This document shows, in pieces, positions 1-5,832 of a stretch of 6,059 nt of DNA (its first letter is position 1; the number at the start of each line of letters is the position of its first letter). The position numbers and the translations under genes were made by a program. The notes under the pieces were generated by a model, which was not told the DNA's origin, searched no databases, and was given only the letters and a program-made list of their open reading frames with translations. Source of the DNA: Christensenella sp. UBA7597 (GTDB lineage: Bacteria; Bacillota; Clostridia; Christensenellales; Borkfalkiaceae); contig DLQW01000082.1 of NCBI GenBank assembly GCA_002474405.1, positions 1 through 6,059 of the forward strand, in the 5' to 3' direction.

Positions 1-1383
1 CTCAGCCGAACCGCCGTTCAACGCCCCCGCCGGAGCTTTCACCAGAACGCCGTTTTCCTCGCGCAGCGTTCCCGTTAAAATCCCCAGATCCCGCGCCAGC
101 GTCGCGGGGTTGCAACTGATCATTACAAACCGTTCGATGCCCGATTTTAAAATCGCCTGCAGCACGCTTCTCGCCACCCCGGCGCGCGGCGGATCAAGTA
201 TCAGCGCCACCTTTTCCTCGTACCCGCGTTGCGAAGAAACCGCTTCTTCCGCAGAATTTTTCTGCCATAACGCCCGTTCCCGCTCCATAATCGCAGGCAC
301 TTCCGCAGCTGCGTCGCCGCAGATATTCGTCATATTTTGCAGCCCGTTTTTCGCTTTCAGCGCCTCCGCGCACGCCGAAGCTTCTTTATTCAGCTCCACT
401 CCGTACGCACGTCTGCACCGCTTCGCCGCCATCGCCGTCATCAACCCGCCGCCCGAATACGCGTCTATCACCGTCTCCGCACCGCCCGCAAAACACGCCT
501 CCATCGCCCGTTCGTACAATTTTTCGCGTATTTCCGGATTCACCTGCACAAACGTTTCCGCGCCCGCTTCGTATACAATGCCGCCCGTGCGCCCTTCCAG
601 CCGCGCGGCGCCGCACAACAGATAAAATTTATCGCCGAAAATCACGTTGGTATCGCCCGTATTCACGTTCACATACACGCCGCAGCCGGGAAAAAGCTTC
701 TGTAATCTTCCCGTCAGCCACGCCTCGCACGGAAGTTTTCTCGCCGTCGCCACCACGGTAATCAACAATTTTCCGTCAATCTCCCGCGCCACCAGATGCC
801 GCAAAAGCCCTTTTTTCGTCCGTTCGTCATACCCTTTCGCGCCCGAAACGGCTATGTATTCCCTGAACGCCGCCATCAGTTCTTCCGCCCATGCCGGATG
901 AATATAACATTTTTCCGCAGGCACCAGCCGATGACTGCGCTCCGCATAAAATCCGAGCGCCGTATGCCCGTTTGCGTCCACCCCCACGGGAATCTGCAGT
1001 TTGTTGCGGTATCCGTATTCGCTTTCGCACGCCACAACGGGCGAAACTTCCGCCTCTACCCCGCCGATTTTTCGCAGCGCGTTTTTCACTTTTTCCCGCT
1101 TGAATTCACGCTGCGTTTCATAGTCCGCGTGCTGCAACTGACACCCGCCGCACGTATAAAACACGGGACACTTCGGCTGTACCCGCCCTTTCGCGGGGAC
1201 AATCACCTTTTCTGTTTTACCGTAGCCGGTATTTCCCTTGATTTTCAGCACCTTAAACGAAATCTCTTCGCCCGGCAGCGCATACGGCACGAAAAAAACG
1301 CACCCTTCCGCACAGACGACGCCCTCGCCGTCGCTCCCGAAAGACTGCACTTTTCCCGTTAAAATATCGTTCTTTTCAATCAT
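1..1383 (-). CDS. rlmD: 23S rRNA (uracil-5-)-methyltransferase, RlmD/RumA type, 3' end outside window
   Basis: This is a TrmA-family enzyme that uses S-adenosylmethionine to make 5-methyluridine in RNA, most likely 23S rRNA, in the cytoplasm. The window shows 461 codons; the frame is still open at the left edge. Residues 1-60 look like a TRAM RNA-binding domain. C72-x5-C78-x2-C81 and C159 match the four [4Fe-4S] ligands of RumA. QVNP lies at 280-283, the SAM-binding motif I is VIDAYSGGG (305-313), GVEL is at 328-331, DPPRAG at 397-402, and ISCNP at 422-426 holds the catalytic Cys424. The C-terminal HVE-type segment with the general base must lie beyond the edge. ATG at 1383 fits the usual family N-terminus; GGGTGG sits 5 bases upstream. 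There are extra polar residues at about 366-390 and after about 441. Which uridine is modified cannot be told from sequence; Firmicute relatives may modify two sites (RlmCD type). Confidence 0.93.
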   Translation of the reverse strand, partial: MIEKNDILTGKVQSFGSDGEGVVCAEGCVFFVPYALPGEEISFKVLKIKGNTGYGKTEKVIVPAKGRVQPKCPVFYTCGGCQLQHADYETQREFKREKVKNALRKIGGVEAEVSPVVACESEYGYRNKLQIPVGVDANGHTALGFYAERSHRLVPAEKCYIHPAWAEELMAAFREYIAVSGAKGYDERTKKGLLRHLVAREIDGKLLITVVATARKLPCEAWLTGRLQKLFPGCGVYVNVNTGDTNVIFGDKFYLLCGAARLEGRTGGIVYEAGAETFVQVNPEIREKLYERAMEACFAGGAETVIDAYSGGGLMTAMAAKRCRRAYGVELNKEASACAEALKAKNGLQNMTNICGDAAAEVPAIMERERALWQKNSAEEAVSSQRGYEEKVALILDPPRAGVARSVLQAILKSGIERFVMISCNPATLARDLGILTGTLREENGVLVKAPAGALNGGSAE

Positions 1384-1430
1384 TTCGCCCACCCATAGCG
1401 CGCGCGAACGCGATTTTTGTTGTATTTCAT
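1380..1430 (-). CDS. 16-residue mini-ORF bridging the membrane-protein gene and rlmD
   Basis: The frame starts with an ATG that overlaps the TGA stop of the upstream membrane-protein gene (ATGA at 1430-1427) and ends in a TGA that overlaps the rlmD start (ATGA at 1383-1380). It encodes MKYNKNRVRARYGWAK, a very basic 16-mer. The only ribosome-site candidate is GGAAAAAA immediately upstream, which is weak. It could be a translational relay that carries ribosomes across the 43-base gap to rlmD, or it could be chance in a short spacer. No function is proposed for the peptide. Confidence 0.2.
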   Translation of the reverse strand: MKYNKNRVRARYGWAK

Positions 1431-2233
1431 TTTTTTCCGACGTATTTTTTTATCAGATAATTCACGCTTCTGCGCAAGCGGAACATAATCAGATCGTACA
1501 CGATGAAAAACGCACTTCCGCCCAACGCGATCGCAAGAAAAATATGCTCGTCGATAAACGGTATCGCCGTCTGCGCCGAAAACACGATCTTCCATACGAA
1601 AAACATCGCCGCGTCAAACCACACGATTTTCAGAAGCAGAAACGGTACGTCCGCCGCGACAAACCGTTTTTTACCGCCCGTTTTGTTCGTTCGGTTCTTT
1701 CCGCTCCGCCGCGTTGCCTCCGTGAATATCGGCTGAGAAAAATCGAAAACGAACTCTTCCATTTTTTTTCGCGAAGCGCAGACCTGTCCGTCGTCTTGTC
1801 GTTTCTCTGCCGTTCCGTCGTCCGGCGTTTTCCCCGTCCGCGCCGCGTCATCTCCGTCCTCCGCGCCGTTTTCTCCGCTTTCCTCGCCGCCGCAAGCCGC
1901 GTTTCCCGCGGTTTTCGCTTTCGCCGCGTCCTTCGCCTCATGCAGACGCGCCTGCCACTCGTTCACCAGAGGGTGCAGCCCGAAAAACATCGTAAACGGC
2001 AGCGTATCGAAAAAATTAAATCCGTTGAAAAGCAGCGTAAGCACGTTAATCGCGGCAAAGCAAAGCGCCGCACCCTTGAAGTAGCCGCGCGATAACGGCA
2101 GCATCATGCAAAGGCACGCGAACAGATACCCCGTGAAGAGCATCGGCGAATATAACGTGCCGACGGTTAAGCCCAGCGTTCCGAGAGCGCAAGCCACCGC
2201 CGACAGTGCGATTTCCTTCGAATTTTTTCTCAT
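1427..2233 (-). CDS. Integral membrane protein of unknown function with large hydrophilic insert
   Basis: The 268-residue product has about six hydrophobic segments, near residues 8-27, 30-47, 52-69, 74-89, 194-217 and 228-250. The pattern of an N-terminal KEIALSA helix, the FFGLHPL motif at 83-89 and the KIVWFDAAMFF helix at 202-212 recalls small clostridial membrane proteins that look like ECF-transporter S components, but that relation is tentative. Between the fourth and fifth segments lies about 100 residues of charged, low-complexity sequence (92-193) rich in Glu, Asp, Gly, Lys and Arg, probably a disordered cytoplasmic loop. The tail is basic (RLRRSVNYLIKKYVGKK). ATG at 2233 is preferred over an in-frame TTG at 2239; the upstream sequence has no good Shine-Dalgarno site, so translation may depend on the preceding gene, whose stop lies 24 bases away. 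The substrate or role is not known. Confidence 0.8.
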   Translation of the reverse strand: MRKNSKEIALSAVACALGTLGLTVGTLYSPMLFTGYLFACLCMMLPLSRGYFKGAALCFAAINVLTLLFNGFNFFDTLPFTMFFGLHPLVNEWQARLHEAKDAAKAKTAGNAACGGEESGENGAEDGDDAARTGKTPDDGTAEKRQDDGQVCASRKKMEEFVFDFSQPIFTEATRRSGKNRTNKTGGKKRFVAADVPFLLLKIVWFDAAMFFVWKIVFSAQTAIPFIDEHIFLAIALGGSAFFIVYDLIMFRLRRSVNYLIKKYVGKK

Positions 2234-2257
2234 TTTCAACCGCGTTTTTTCCGCGCT

Positions 2258-2860
2258 TTATCTGCACCCGCAGCAAAGCGAAAACAAACAATCCACGCAA
2301 AGATAGGTATAGCAGCAGGAAATGCACTGCGTGCAGGCGTTTCCGCCCATCTGCTGCCCCTCGTCGTACGCGGGCGCGCTTTCCGTCTCGTTTTTCGCGG
2401 AACGTTTTTCGTAATCGTTCTTCGCATTCAGCTTACCGTACGCCTCGCGGTACTTCTTGTTGTCCTTATCCAGCTCCATGGCGATTTCCAGCTGTTTTTT
2501 GCTGTCGTTAAACCAGTTTTTCTTATAGAAGATGCACGACTGCAGATAATGCCACTCGGCGTTTCTCTCGTTGAAAGAATCCAGTTTCGCCTGCGCCTCG
2601 TTCAGCTTGTTTTCGCGCAGCAGATTCGCCACTTCTTCCAGCGCGGAGCTCGAACCGTCCGTTTCTTTCTGCGCGCGCGAAGCCTTGATTTCGGCATACG
2701 CCGTTTCCAGTTTCGTCAGGTTCTGCGCGCCCTCGTTGCCCGCTTCGCCGTCCAGCCAGCGGTCCTCTTCGTACTTCTTTTTCAGTTCCTTATATCTGGC
2801 TTCGATCTCTTCGTCCGTCGCCGTTTCGTCCAGATTGAAAAAACGGTAATACTCGTTCAT
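2258..2860 (-). CDS. Degenerate J-domain/TPR-like protein with cysteine-rich C-terminus
   Basis: The product has 200 residues. Residues 1-60 follow the J-domain pattern: YYRFFNLDETATDEEI, a basic helix ARYKELKKKY, then a helix ending in LETAYAEI. At the position of the HPD tripeptide (KKYHPDR in canonical J proteins) it reads KKYEEDR, so the residues needed to stimulate Hsp70 ATPase are missing. Residues about 73-145 look like one or two TPR-type helical hairpins (EWHYLQSCIFYKKNWFNDS, then AMELDKDNKKY). After a polar linker, the last 25 residues hold nine cysteines (176, 179, 182, 183, 188, 191, 196, 197, 199) among hydrophobic residues, suggesting zinc or Fe-S binding, lipidation or membrane contact. 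The start is set by a strong ribosome site; in-frame codons further upstream run into the previous gene. It lies 23 bases after the DUF5685 gene, a pairing I recall from other Clostridia. Function unknown. Confidence 0.85.
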   Translation of the reverse strand: MNEYYRFFNLDETATDEEIEARYKELKKKYEEDRWLDGEAGNEGAQNLTKLETAYAEIKASRAQKETDGSSSALEEVANLLRENKLNEAQAKLDSFNERNAEWHYLQSCIFYKKNWFNDSKKQLEIAMELDKDNKKYREAYGKLNAKNDYEKRSAKNETESAPAYDEGQQMGGNACTQCISCCYTYLCVDCLFSLCCGCR

Positions 2861-2866
2861 GTTTTT

Positions 2867-2875
2867 CTTCCTTCC
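2867..2875 (-). promoter_or_regulatory. Ribosome binding site of the J-like gene
   Basis: The sequence GGAAGGAAG lies 6 bases before the ATG at 2860. It supports that start over an in-frame ATG at 2920, which lies inside the preceding gene. Confidence 0.75.
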
Positions 2876-2883
2876 TTTTTCTC

Positions 2884-3783
2884 TCAAACGTTTTGTTTCG
2901 CCTTCTTGCAGCCTTTGCATTTTTTATCCGCCGCCGCAATCAGTTTGTTTTTTATCTCTTTCGTCTTTGCCGGCAACCCGCGAAGCAACACATTGTCGGT
3001 TAAATCGCGGTTGAAATAAAACCGGATGCCTGCCGCGTTTTCGCGTATGTCGTAAAACAGACTGTTGAAAATATAGTCCGTGTCGTCTCCGTGCTTTTCC
3101 AGAAGCTCCTTGCCGTTCTTTTCTTTAAACGCCCTGTAAAATACGTTGTACGCGCCGCTTTTCACGTCCTTGTCGTAATCGTCCAGCGCATCCGTAAGAT
3201 AAATCCACTTGCCCAAAGCGTAAAACAGGTTGCGCGTACAGGCGGTGGCTTTGTCTTTTAAAATATAATCGGAAACGTCCGCCAGCATCAGCGCGGTGGC
3301 GTCCGCCGCAAAATCCACGCTTTCCGTGCCGCCGTCTTTTTCCGCTTCTTTCTGCCTGCTCAGATCCCCCGTAACAATTTTAAACAGTTCAGGATAATCG
3401 CGCTTCGCGCGGCGATACCCCTTTTTAAACCAGAGCCGCTTTCCTTTGCCTTTTTTCTCGTCCTGCACGTCGTCGTCGTATTTCAGATAAGCGAGAATCG
3501 TGTTCAGCGCGCCCAGCGTTTTCGTCATTTCGTCCGCTTTCGCCATCTTGCGCTTTCTGCCCAGACAATGCGCCACGCAGCGCGATTCTTCTATTTCGAG
3601 GTCCTCCCCGCTTATATTGTGCAATAAAACGGAAAAAAACGTAACGTCGTACGAAAGCCCCATCCTCGCAAGCATGCCGCAGGATAACCCGATGCCTTTG
3701 CACACGCCGCAATACGCCGCCTTGTACAAAGTTTCGTCCTTAATATAAAGATACGGCGTATCCGCCCGCACGTAACCGAACAT
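2884..3783 (-). CDS. DUF5685 family protein
   Basis: The 299-residue product begins MFGYVRADTPYLYIKD, the typical opening of the clostridial DUF5685 family, whose function is unknown. Conserved features include YCGVCKGIG (24-32), the helix LSYDVTFFSVLLH (43-55), CVAHC (69-73) and a C-terminal CKGC (289-292), so paired cysteines at both ends could bind a metal. It is mainly helical. Two aspartate motifs stand out: KYDDDVQDE (101-109, D104xxxD108) and YLTDALDDYDKD (195-206, D202xxxD206). Their sequence contexts resemble the two DxxxD motifs of squalene/phytoene synthases; this is my inference, not an established assignment. ATG at 3783 is chosen because the family starts there, AAGGA lies 6 bases upstream, and the promoter at 3852-3880 sits between this ATG and an earlier in-frame ATG at 3921. 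It is the first gene of the likely DUF5685, J-like, membrane-protein, rlmD operon. Confidence 0.9.
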   Translation of the reverse strand: MFGYVRADTPYLYIKDETLYKAAYCGVCKGIGLSCGMLARMGLSYDVTFFSVLLHNISGEDLEIEESRCVAHCLGRKRKMAKADEMTKTLGALNTILAYLKYDDDVQDEKKGKGKRLWFKKGYRRAKRDYPELFKIVTGDLSRQKEAEKDGGTESVDFAADATALMLADVSDYILKDKATACTRNLFYALGKWIYLTDALDDYDKDVKSGAYNVFYRAFKEKNGKELLEKHGDDTDYIFNSLFYDIRENAAGIRFYFNRDLTDNVLLRGLPAKTKEIKNKLIAAADKKCKGCKKAKQNV

Positions 3784-3789
3784 TTCGTT

Positions 3790-3794
3790 TCCTT
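3790..3794 (-). promoter_or_regulatory. Ribosome binding site of the DUF5685 gene
   Basis: AAGGA lies 6 bases before the ATG at 3783; a second AAGGA occurs 6 bases further upstream. Together with the family's usual N-terminus it fixes this start. Confidence 0.7.
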
Positions 3795-3851
3795 GTCCTT
3801 TAAAACGCGCCGCGCGCAAAAGCTTGCCTCCGCCGCCGTTTTTCACAGAAT

Positions 3852-3880
3852 ATTGTACCACTTTTATGCGAAAAACGCAA
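3852..3880 (-). promoter_or_regulatory. Sigma-A-type promoter of the DUF5685 operon
   Basis: On the minus strand TTGCGT (3880-3875) is followed after 17 bases by TACAAT (3857-3852), and TG precedes the -10 element by one base (TGGTACAAT), giving an extended -10. Transcription should start near 3845, leaving a leader of about 60 bases before the DUF5685 ATG. This is the best promoter in the window and would drive the four-gene group to its left. Confidence 0.75.
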
Positions 3881-3933
3881 CTTTGCAAACCCTTTTTTGC
3901 ACATAAAAGCGATAAATACACCTAAAAACACCG

Positions 3934-3962
3934 ATTTTATCACGTTTTTCACAAATCGATAA
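3934..3962 (-). promoter_or_regulatory. Possible second, upstream promoter
   Basis: TGATAAAAT (3942-3934) makes a fair extended -10 element; 17 bases upstream is TTATCG (3962-3957), a poor -35. One copy of the GTGAAAAACG repeat lies in the spacer. In A/T-rich DNA such a match may be chance, so this is weaker than the promoter at 3852-3880. Confidence 0.25.
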
Positions 3963-4006
3963 GCGTTTTTCACTCCTAACCGCGCATAAAATCAGCCGTT
4001 TTCAAC

Positions 4007-4043
4007 ATAAAAAACGGTGCGGACGTCCGCTTCCTGCCGCAGA
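4007..4043 (-). terminator. Probable weak terminator after the threonine synthase gene
   Basis: Downstream of the stop codon at 4065 the minus strand carries GC-rich sequence including the perfect 12-base palindrome GCGGACGTCCGC (4030-4019), then ACCG and a run of six Ts. A broken stem of CGG, internal loop, GCGG, loop ACGT, CCGC, A, CCG ends directly at the T-run. The same CCGTTTT can also pair with AAAACGG about eight bases further on, giving an alternative hairpin. The fold is imperfect. Confidence 0.4.
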
Positions 4044-4064
4044 CTCCGCGCCGCTTTTCTTACA

Positions 4065-5585
4065 TTAACGTTTCTTTTTCGTTTCGGGCACGAAATTTCC
4101 GTCCACGAAATCCAGCAACGCCGCCGTCAGCCGCTTGCCCTCCGAGGGAAGTACGTCCTTGAACCGCGGCTCGATATACCGAAGTTCCGTAATGAACTTC
4201 GGCGGTTTCATCGCCGTTAAAAGATTCAGCCGCTTCACGCCCTTGTAACTGTCTTTCACGTCGTTGCCCGAAATACAGTACAATACGTCCTGCGGACATT
4301 TGAACGGATTCACGGTAGCCGCCAGCACCAGCGGCGTCTCGTCGTCCTCGTTCTCCGCGCGGTATTTATCGGTAACCGCCGCCGCAACGCCCGTTTCCAC
4401 GTCGGTTACGTAGCCGTATTCTTCGAAAATAGAATACGAAGTTTCCAGCAGTTCGTCCTCCGAAGCGTATTCGGCATAAAAATCCTTTATAAGCGCCGCG
4501 CGCTCGCTTTCCGTCAGGCTTAAAACGCCCGTTTCGTCCAACTGCCGCATCCTCTCCGCCGTGCTTGCGGCGTTTCTTCCGCTCAGCTCGAACACCAGTC
4601 GTTCCGCATTCAGCGGCACGGCAACGTCCAGCCCTTTCGCCATCGTGCGGCGGAACGATTTATCCTCGTTCAGCGCGCCCTTCGTAAACAAATCCAGCGC
4701 GGCTTTGTTGCGGTTGAACGGCACAAACAGCTTGCGGACGGGCAACCCCATCTTTTTGGCATACCACCCCGCCACCGCCGCGTTCAGATTGCCGGAAGCC
4801 ACCGAGAAATCCACTTCCTCGCCGTCCTCGATCTGCCCGGAAGAACAAAGGTCGGCATACGCCGAAAAATACCAGACGATTTCGGGAATCAGCCGCGCTA
4901 CGTTCGAAGAATTTCCGCCCGCCGCGTAAATCGCGCGTTTTTTCAGTTCTCCGCCGAATTTTTCCGAACAGAGAATCCTGTGCACTAGATGCTGGCACAC
5001 GTCGAAATTATCGGAAACGCCCGCCGCGTACACCCGCTCGCCGCTCATCACCGTAAGGTTGAGCCGCTGCATTTTGGAAAGCCCTTCTTCCGGGTAAAAC
5101 GCCGCCACGTAAACGTCCTCGTCGTCCTTGAAATTATCAATCAGAGAAACGCCCGTATTGCCCGACGTCGCCGCCAGAATCAGCGTTTTTTCCGTCTTGT
5201 TCAGCCGTTTTTTCGCCTCTTTGAAAAGTGGCGCGAAAATATTTACGGAAAGGTCTTTTACGGAACACGTCTGCCCGCGGAAAAGTTCCAGCACGTACCG
5301 CCCGTCGTCGATTTTCACCAGCGGCACTTCGTCTTTTCCCTCGAAGCCCTTAAACGCGCTTTCCGAAACGGACGTTAAAAATTCGTCGCCGAATTCGCCG
5401 AAATACAGCGAAAGGATATACTTCGCGCGTTCCGCGTAGCTCATATCCTCCATTTTTTCCCGTTCGGCTTTTCCCACAAGCGGAAAAGATTCGGGCACGT
5501 ACAAGCCGCCGCCCGCCGATAATCCGTTATACACCGCTTCCGGCGCCGATACCTTCTCCCCCGACCTCGTTCCGATAAATTGCAT
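4065..5585 (-). CDS. thrC: Threonine synthase family PLP enzyme, divergent
   Basis: The 506-residue product matches threonine synthase (O-phosphohomoserine to threonine and phosphate, PLP-dependent, cytoplasmic) over its whole length. The N-terminus MQFIGTRSG with GLSAGGGLYVPE is typical. The PLP lysine is K110 in LFRGQTCSVKDLS; TSGNTG lies at 140-145, FYPEEGLSKMQRLN at 163-176, ARLIPEIVWYFSAY at 230-243, SGNLNAAVAGWYAKKMGLPV at 264-283 and ATVNPFKCP at 423-431. Several motifs that are nearly invariant in the family are altered: HGPTxAFKD to RGQTCSVKD, GNFGN to GNLNA and DxHTAV to DVETGV. It may be a threonine synthase with an unusual active site or a paralogue with another substrate. ATG at 5585 is chosen because GGAAGGTG lies 6 bases upstream and overlaps an in-frame GTG at 5594. 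No hom or thrB gene lies next to it. Confidence 0.88.
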   Translation of the reverse strand: MQFIGTRSGEKVSAPEAVYNGLSAGGGLYVPESFPLVGKAEREKMEDMSYAERAKYILSLYFGEFGDEFLTSVSESAFKGFEGKDEVPLVKIDDGRYVLELFRGQTCSVKDLSVNIFAPLFKEAKKRLNKTEKTLILAATSGNTGVSLIDNFKDDEDVYVAAFYPEEGLSKMQRLNLTVMSGERVYAAGVSDNFDVCQHLVHRILCSEKFGGELKKRAIYAAGGNSSNVARLIPEIVWYFSAYADLCSSGQIEDGEEVDFSVASGNLNAAVAGWYAKKMGLPVRKLFVPFNRNKAALDLFTKGALNEDKSFRRTMAKGLDVAVPLNAERLVFELSGRNAASTAERMRQLDETGVLSLTESERAALIKDFYAEYASEDELLETSYSIFEEYGYVTDVETGVAAAVTDKYRAENEDDETPLVLAATVNPFKCPQDVLYCISGNDVKDSYKGVKRLNLLTAMKPPKFITELRYIEPRFKDVLPSEGKRLTAALLDFVDGNFVPETKKKR

Positions 5586-5591
5586 AAAAAA

Positions 5592-5599
5592 CACCTTCC
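5592..5599 (-). promoter_or_regulatory. Ribosome binding site of the threonine synthase gene
   Basis: GGAAGGTG ends 6 bases before the ATG at 5585. The in-frame GTG at 5594 forms part of this site, which rules it out as the start. Confidence 0.75.
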
Positions 5600-5652
5600 G
5601 AAAGTTTTTGAACCGCCCCGCGCCGCGCGCCGCCGTTCAAATCAATGAAATG

Positions 5653-5693
5653 AAAAACCGTATCCGGACTTTCCCGAAGGAAAGTCCGAACAG
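5653..5693 (-). terminator. Strong hairpin with cUUCGg loop and U-tract between the P-loop gene and thrC
   Basis: On the minus strand CGGACTTTCC (5688-5679) pairs perfectly with GGAAAGTCCG (5674-5665) around a TTCG loop closed by C-G, an exceptionally stable tetraloop. A lower stem, CTGT (5693-5690) with ACGG (5661-5658) including one U-G pair, extends it through a small internal loop right up to TTTTT (5657-5653). This is the layout of an intrinsic terminator. It lies 140 bases after the stop at 5833 and 67 bases before the thrC ATG, so it may end the upstream transcript or act as a thrC leader attenuator. Confidence 0.6.
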
Positions 5694-5797
5694 CAGGTTC
5701 TATAAAAATCTTTTCCGTCGCGCGCTTTCAATACCTATTTCCCGCCGCGCGCCGAATGCCCGCGCGCAAACAAACGTGCAAAAGCATGTTTTGCCGA

Positions 5798-5821
5798 AAA
5801 CGCGCCGTTAAACGCGCCGTT
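5798..5821. repeat. 12-bp tandem duplication
   Basis: AAACGCGCCGTT occurs twice in direct succession on the plus strand, at 5798-5809 and 5810-5821, 11 bases beyond the stop codon of the right-edge gene. It is probably a small slippage duplication. Confidence 0.8.
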
Positions 5822-5832
5822 GCGCTGAAAGC

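Larger units (their letters stand above)
3837..3973 (-). repeat. Three direct copies of the 10-mer GTGAAAAACG
   Basis: Exact copies lie at 3964-3973, 3943-3952 and 3837-3846, all in the same orientation on the minus strand. The two upstream copies are 21 bases apart, two helical turns; the third covers the predicted transcription start of the DUF5685 operon. They could be operator half-sites for a regulator. No flanking dyad is shared by all three, and the A-run makes chance possible. Confidence 0.35.
5586..5832. other. Spacer between the P-loop gene and thrC
   Basis: Besides the hairpin at 5653-5693 and the thrC ribosome site, this spacer has a 12-bp tandem repeat (5798-5821) and a small dyad, GCAAAA-N5-TTTTGC, near 5778-5794. 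I see no good promoter: TTGAAA (5731-5726) and TATAGA (5704-5699) are 21 bases apart, too far for a standard sigma-A site. No T-box sequence (GGTGGNACCGCG) and no leader peptide with clustered Thr codons was found. No gene is supported here. Confidence 0.5.

Noticed and set aside
110..1362. Several open frames on the plus strand opposite rlmD
   Set aside because: They have Arg/Pro/Ser-rich, family-free translations and lie opposite a gene with intact catalytic motifs. They arise from its GC-rich codon pattern.
1238..2095. A 285-codon plus-strand open frame across the rlmD/membrane-protein junction
   Set aside because: Its translation is Arg-rich without recognisable motifs, and it overlaps two well-supported minus-strand genes and their junction.
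3784..3921. A longer DUF5685 product starting at the in-frame ATG at 3921
   Set aside because: The promoter -10 element and likely transcription start lie downstream of 3921, and the family begins with MFGYV at 3783, which has a good ribosome site.
4019..4030. The perfect palindrome GCGGACGTCCGC as a stand-alone operator
   Set aside because: It occurs once, lies just after the thrC stop and is better explained as part of the terminator-like GC-rich stretch before a T-run.
5586..5832. A T-box riboswitch or threonine leader peptide before thrC
   Set aside because: No GGTGGNACCGCG-type sequence, no specifier-loop layout and no short frame with clustered Thr codons is present.
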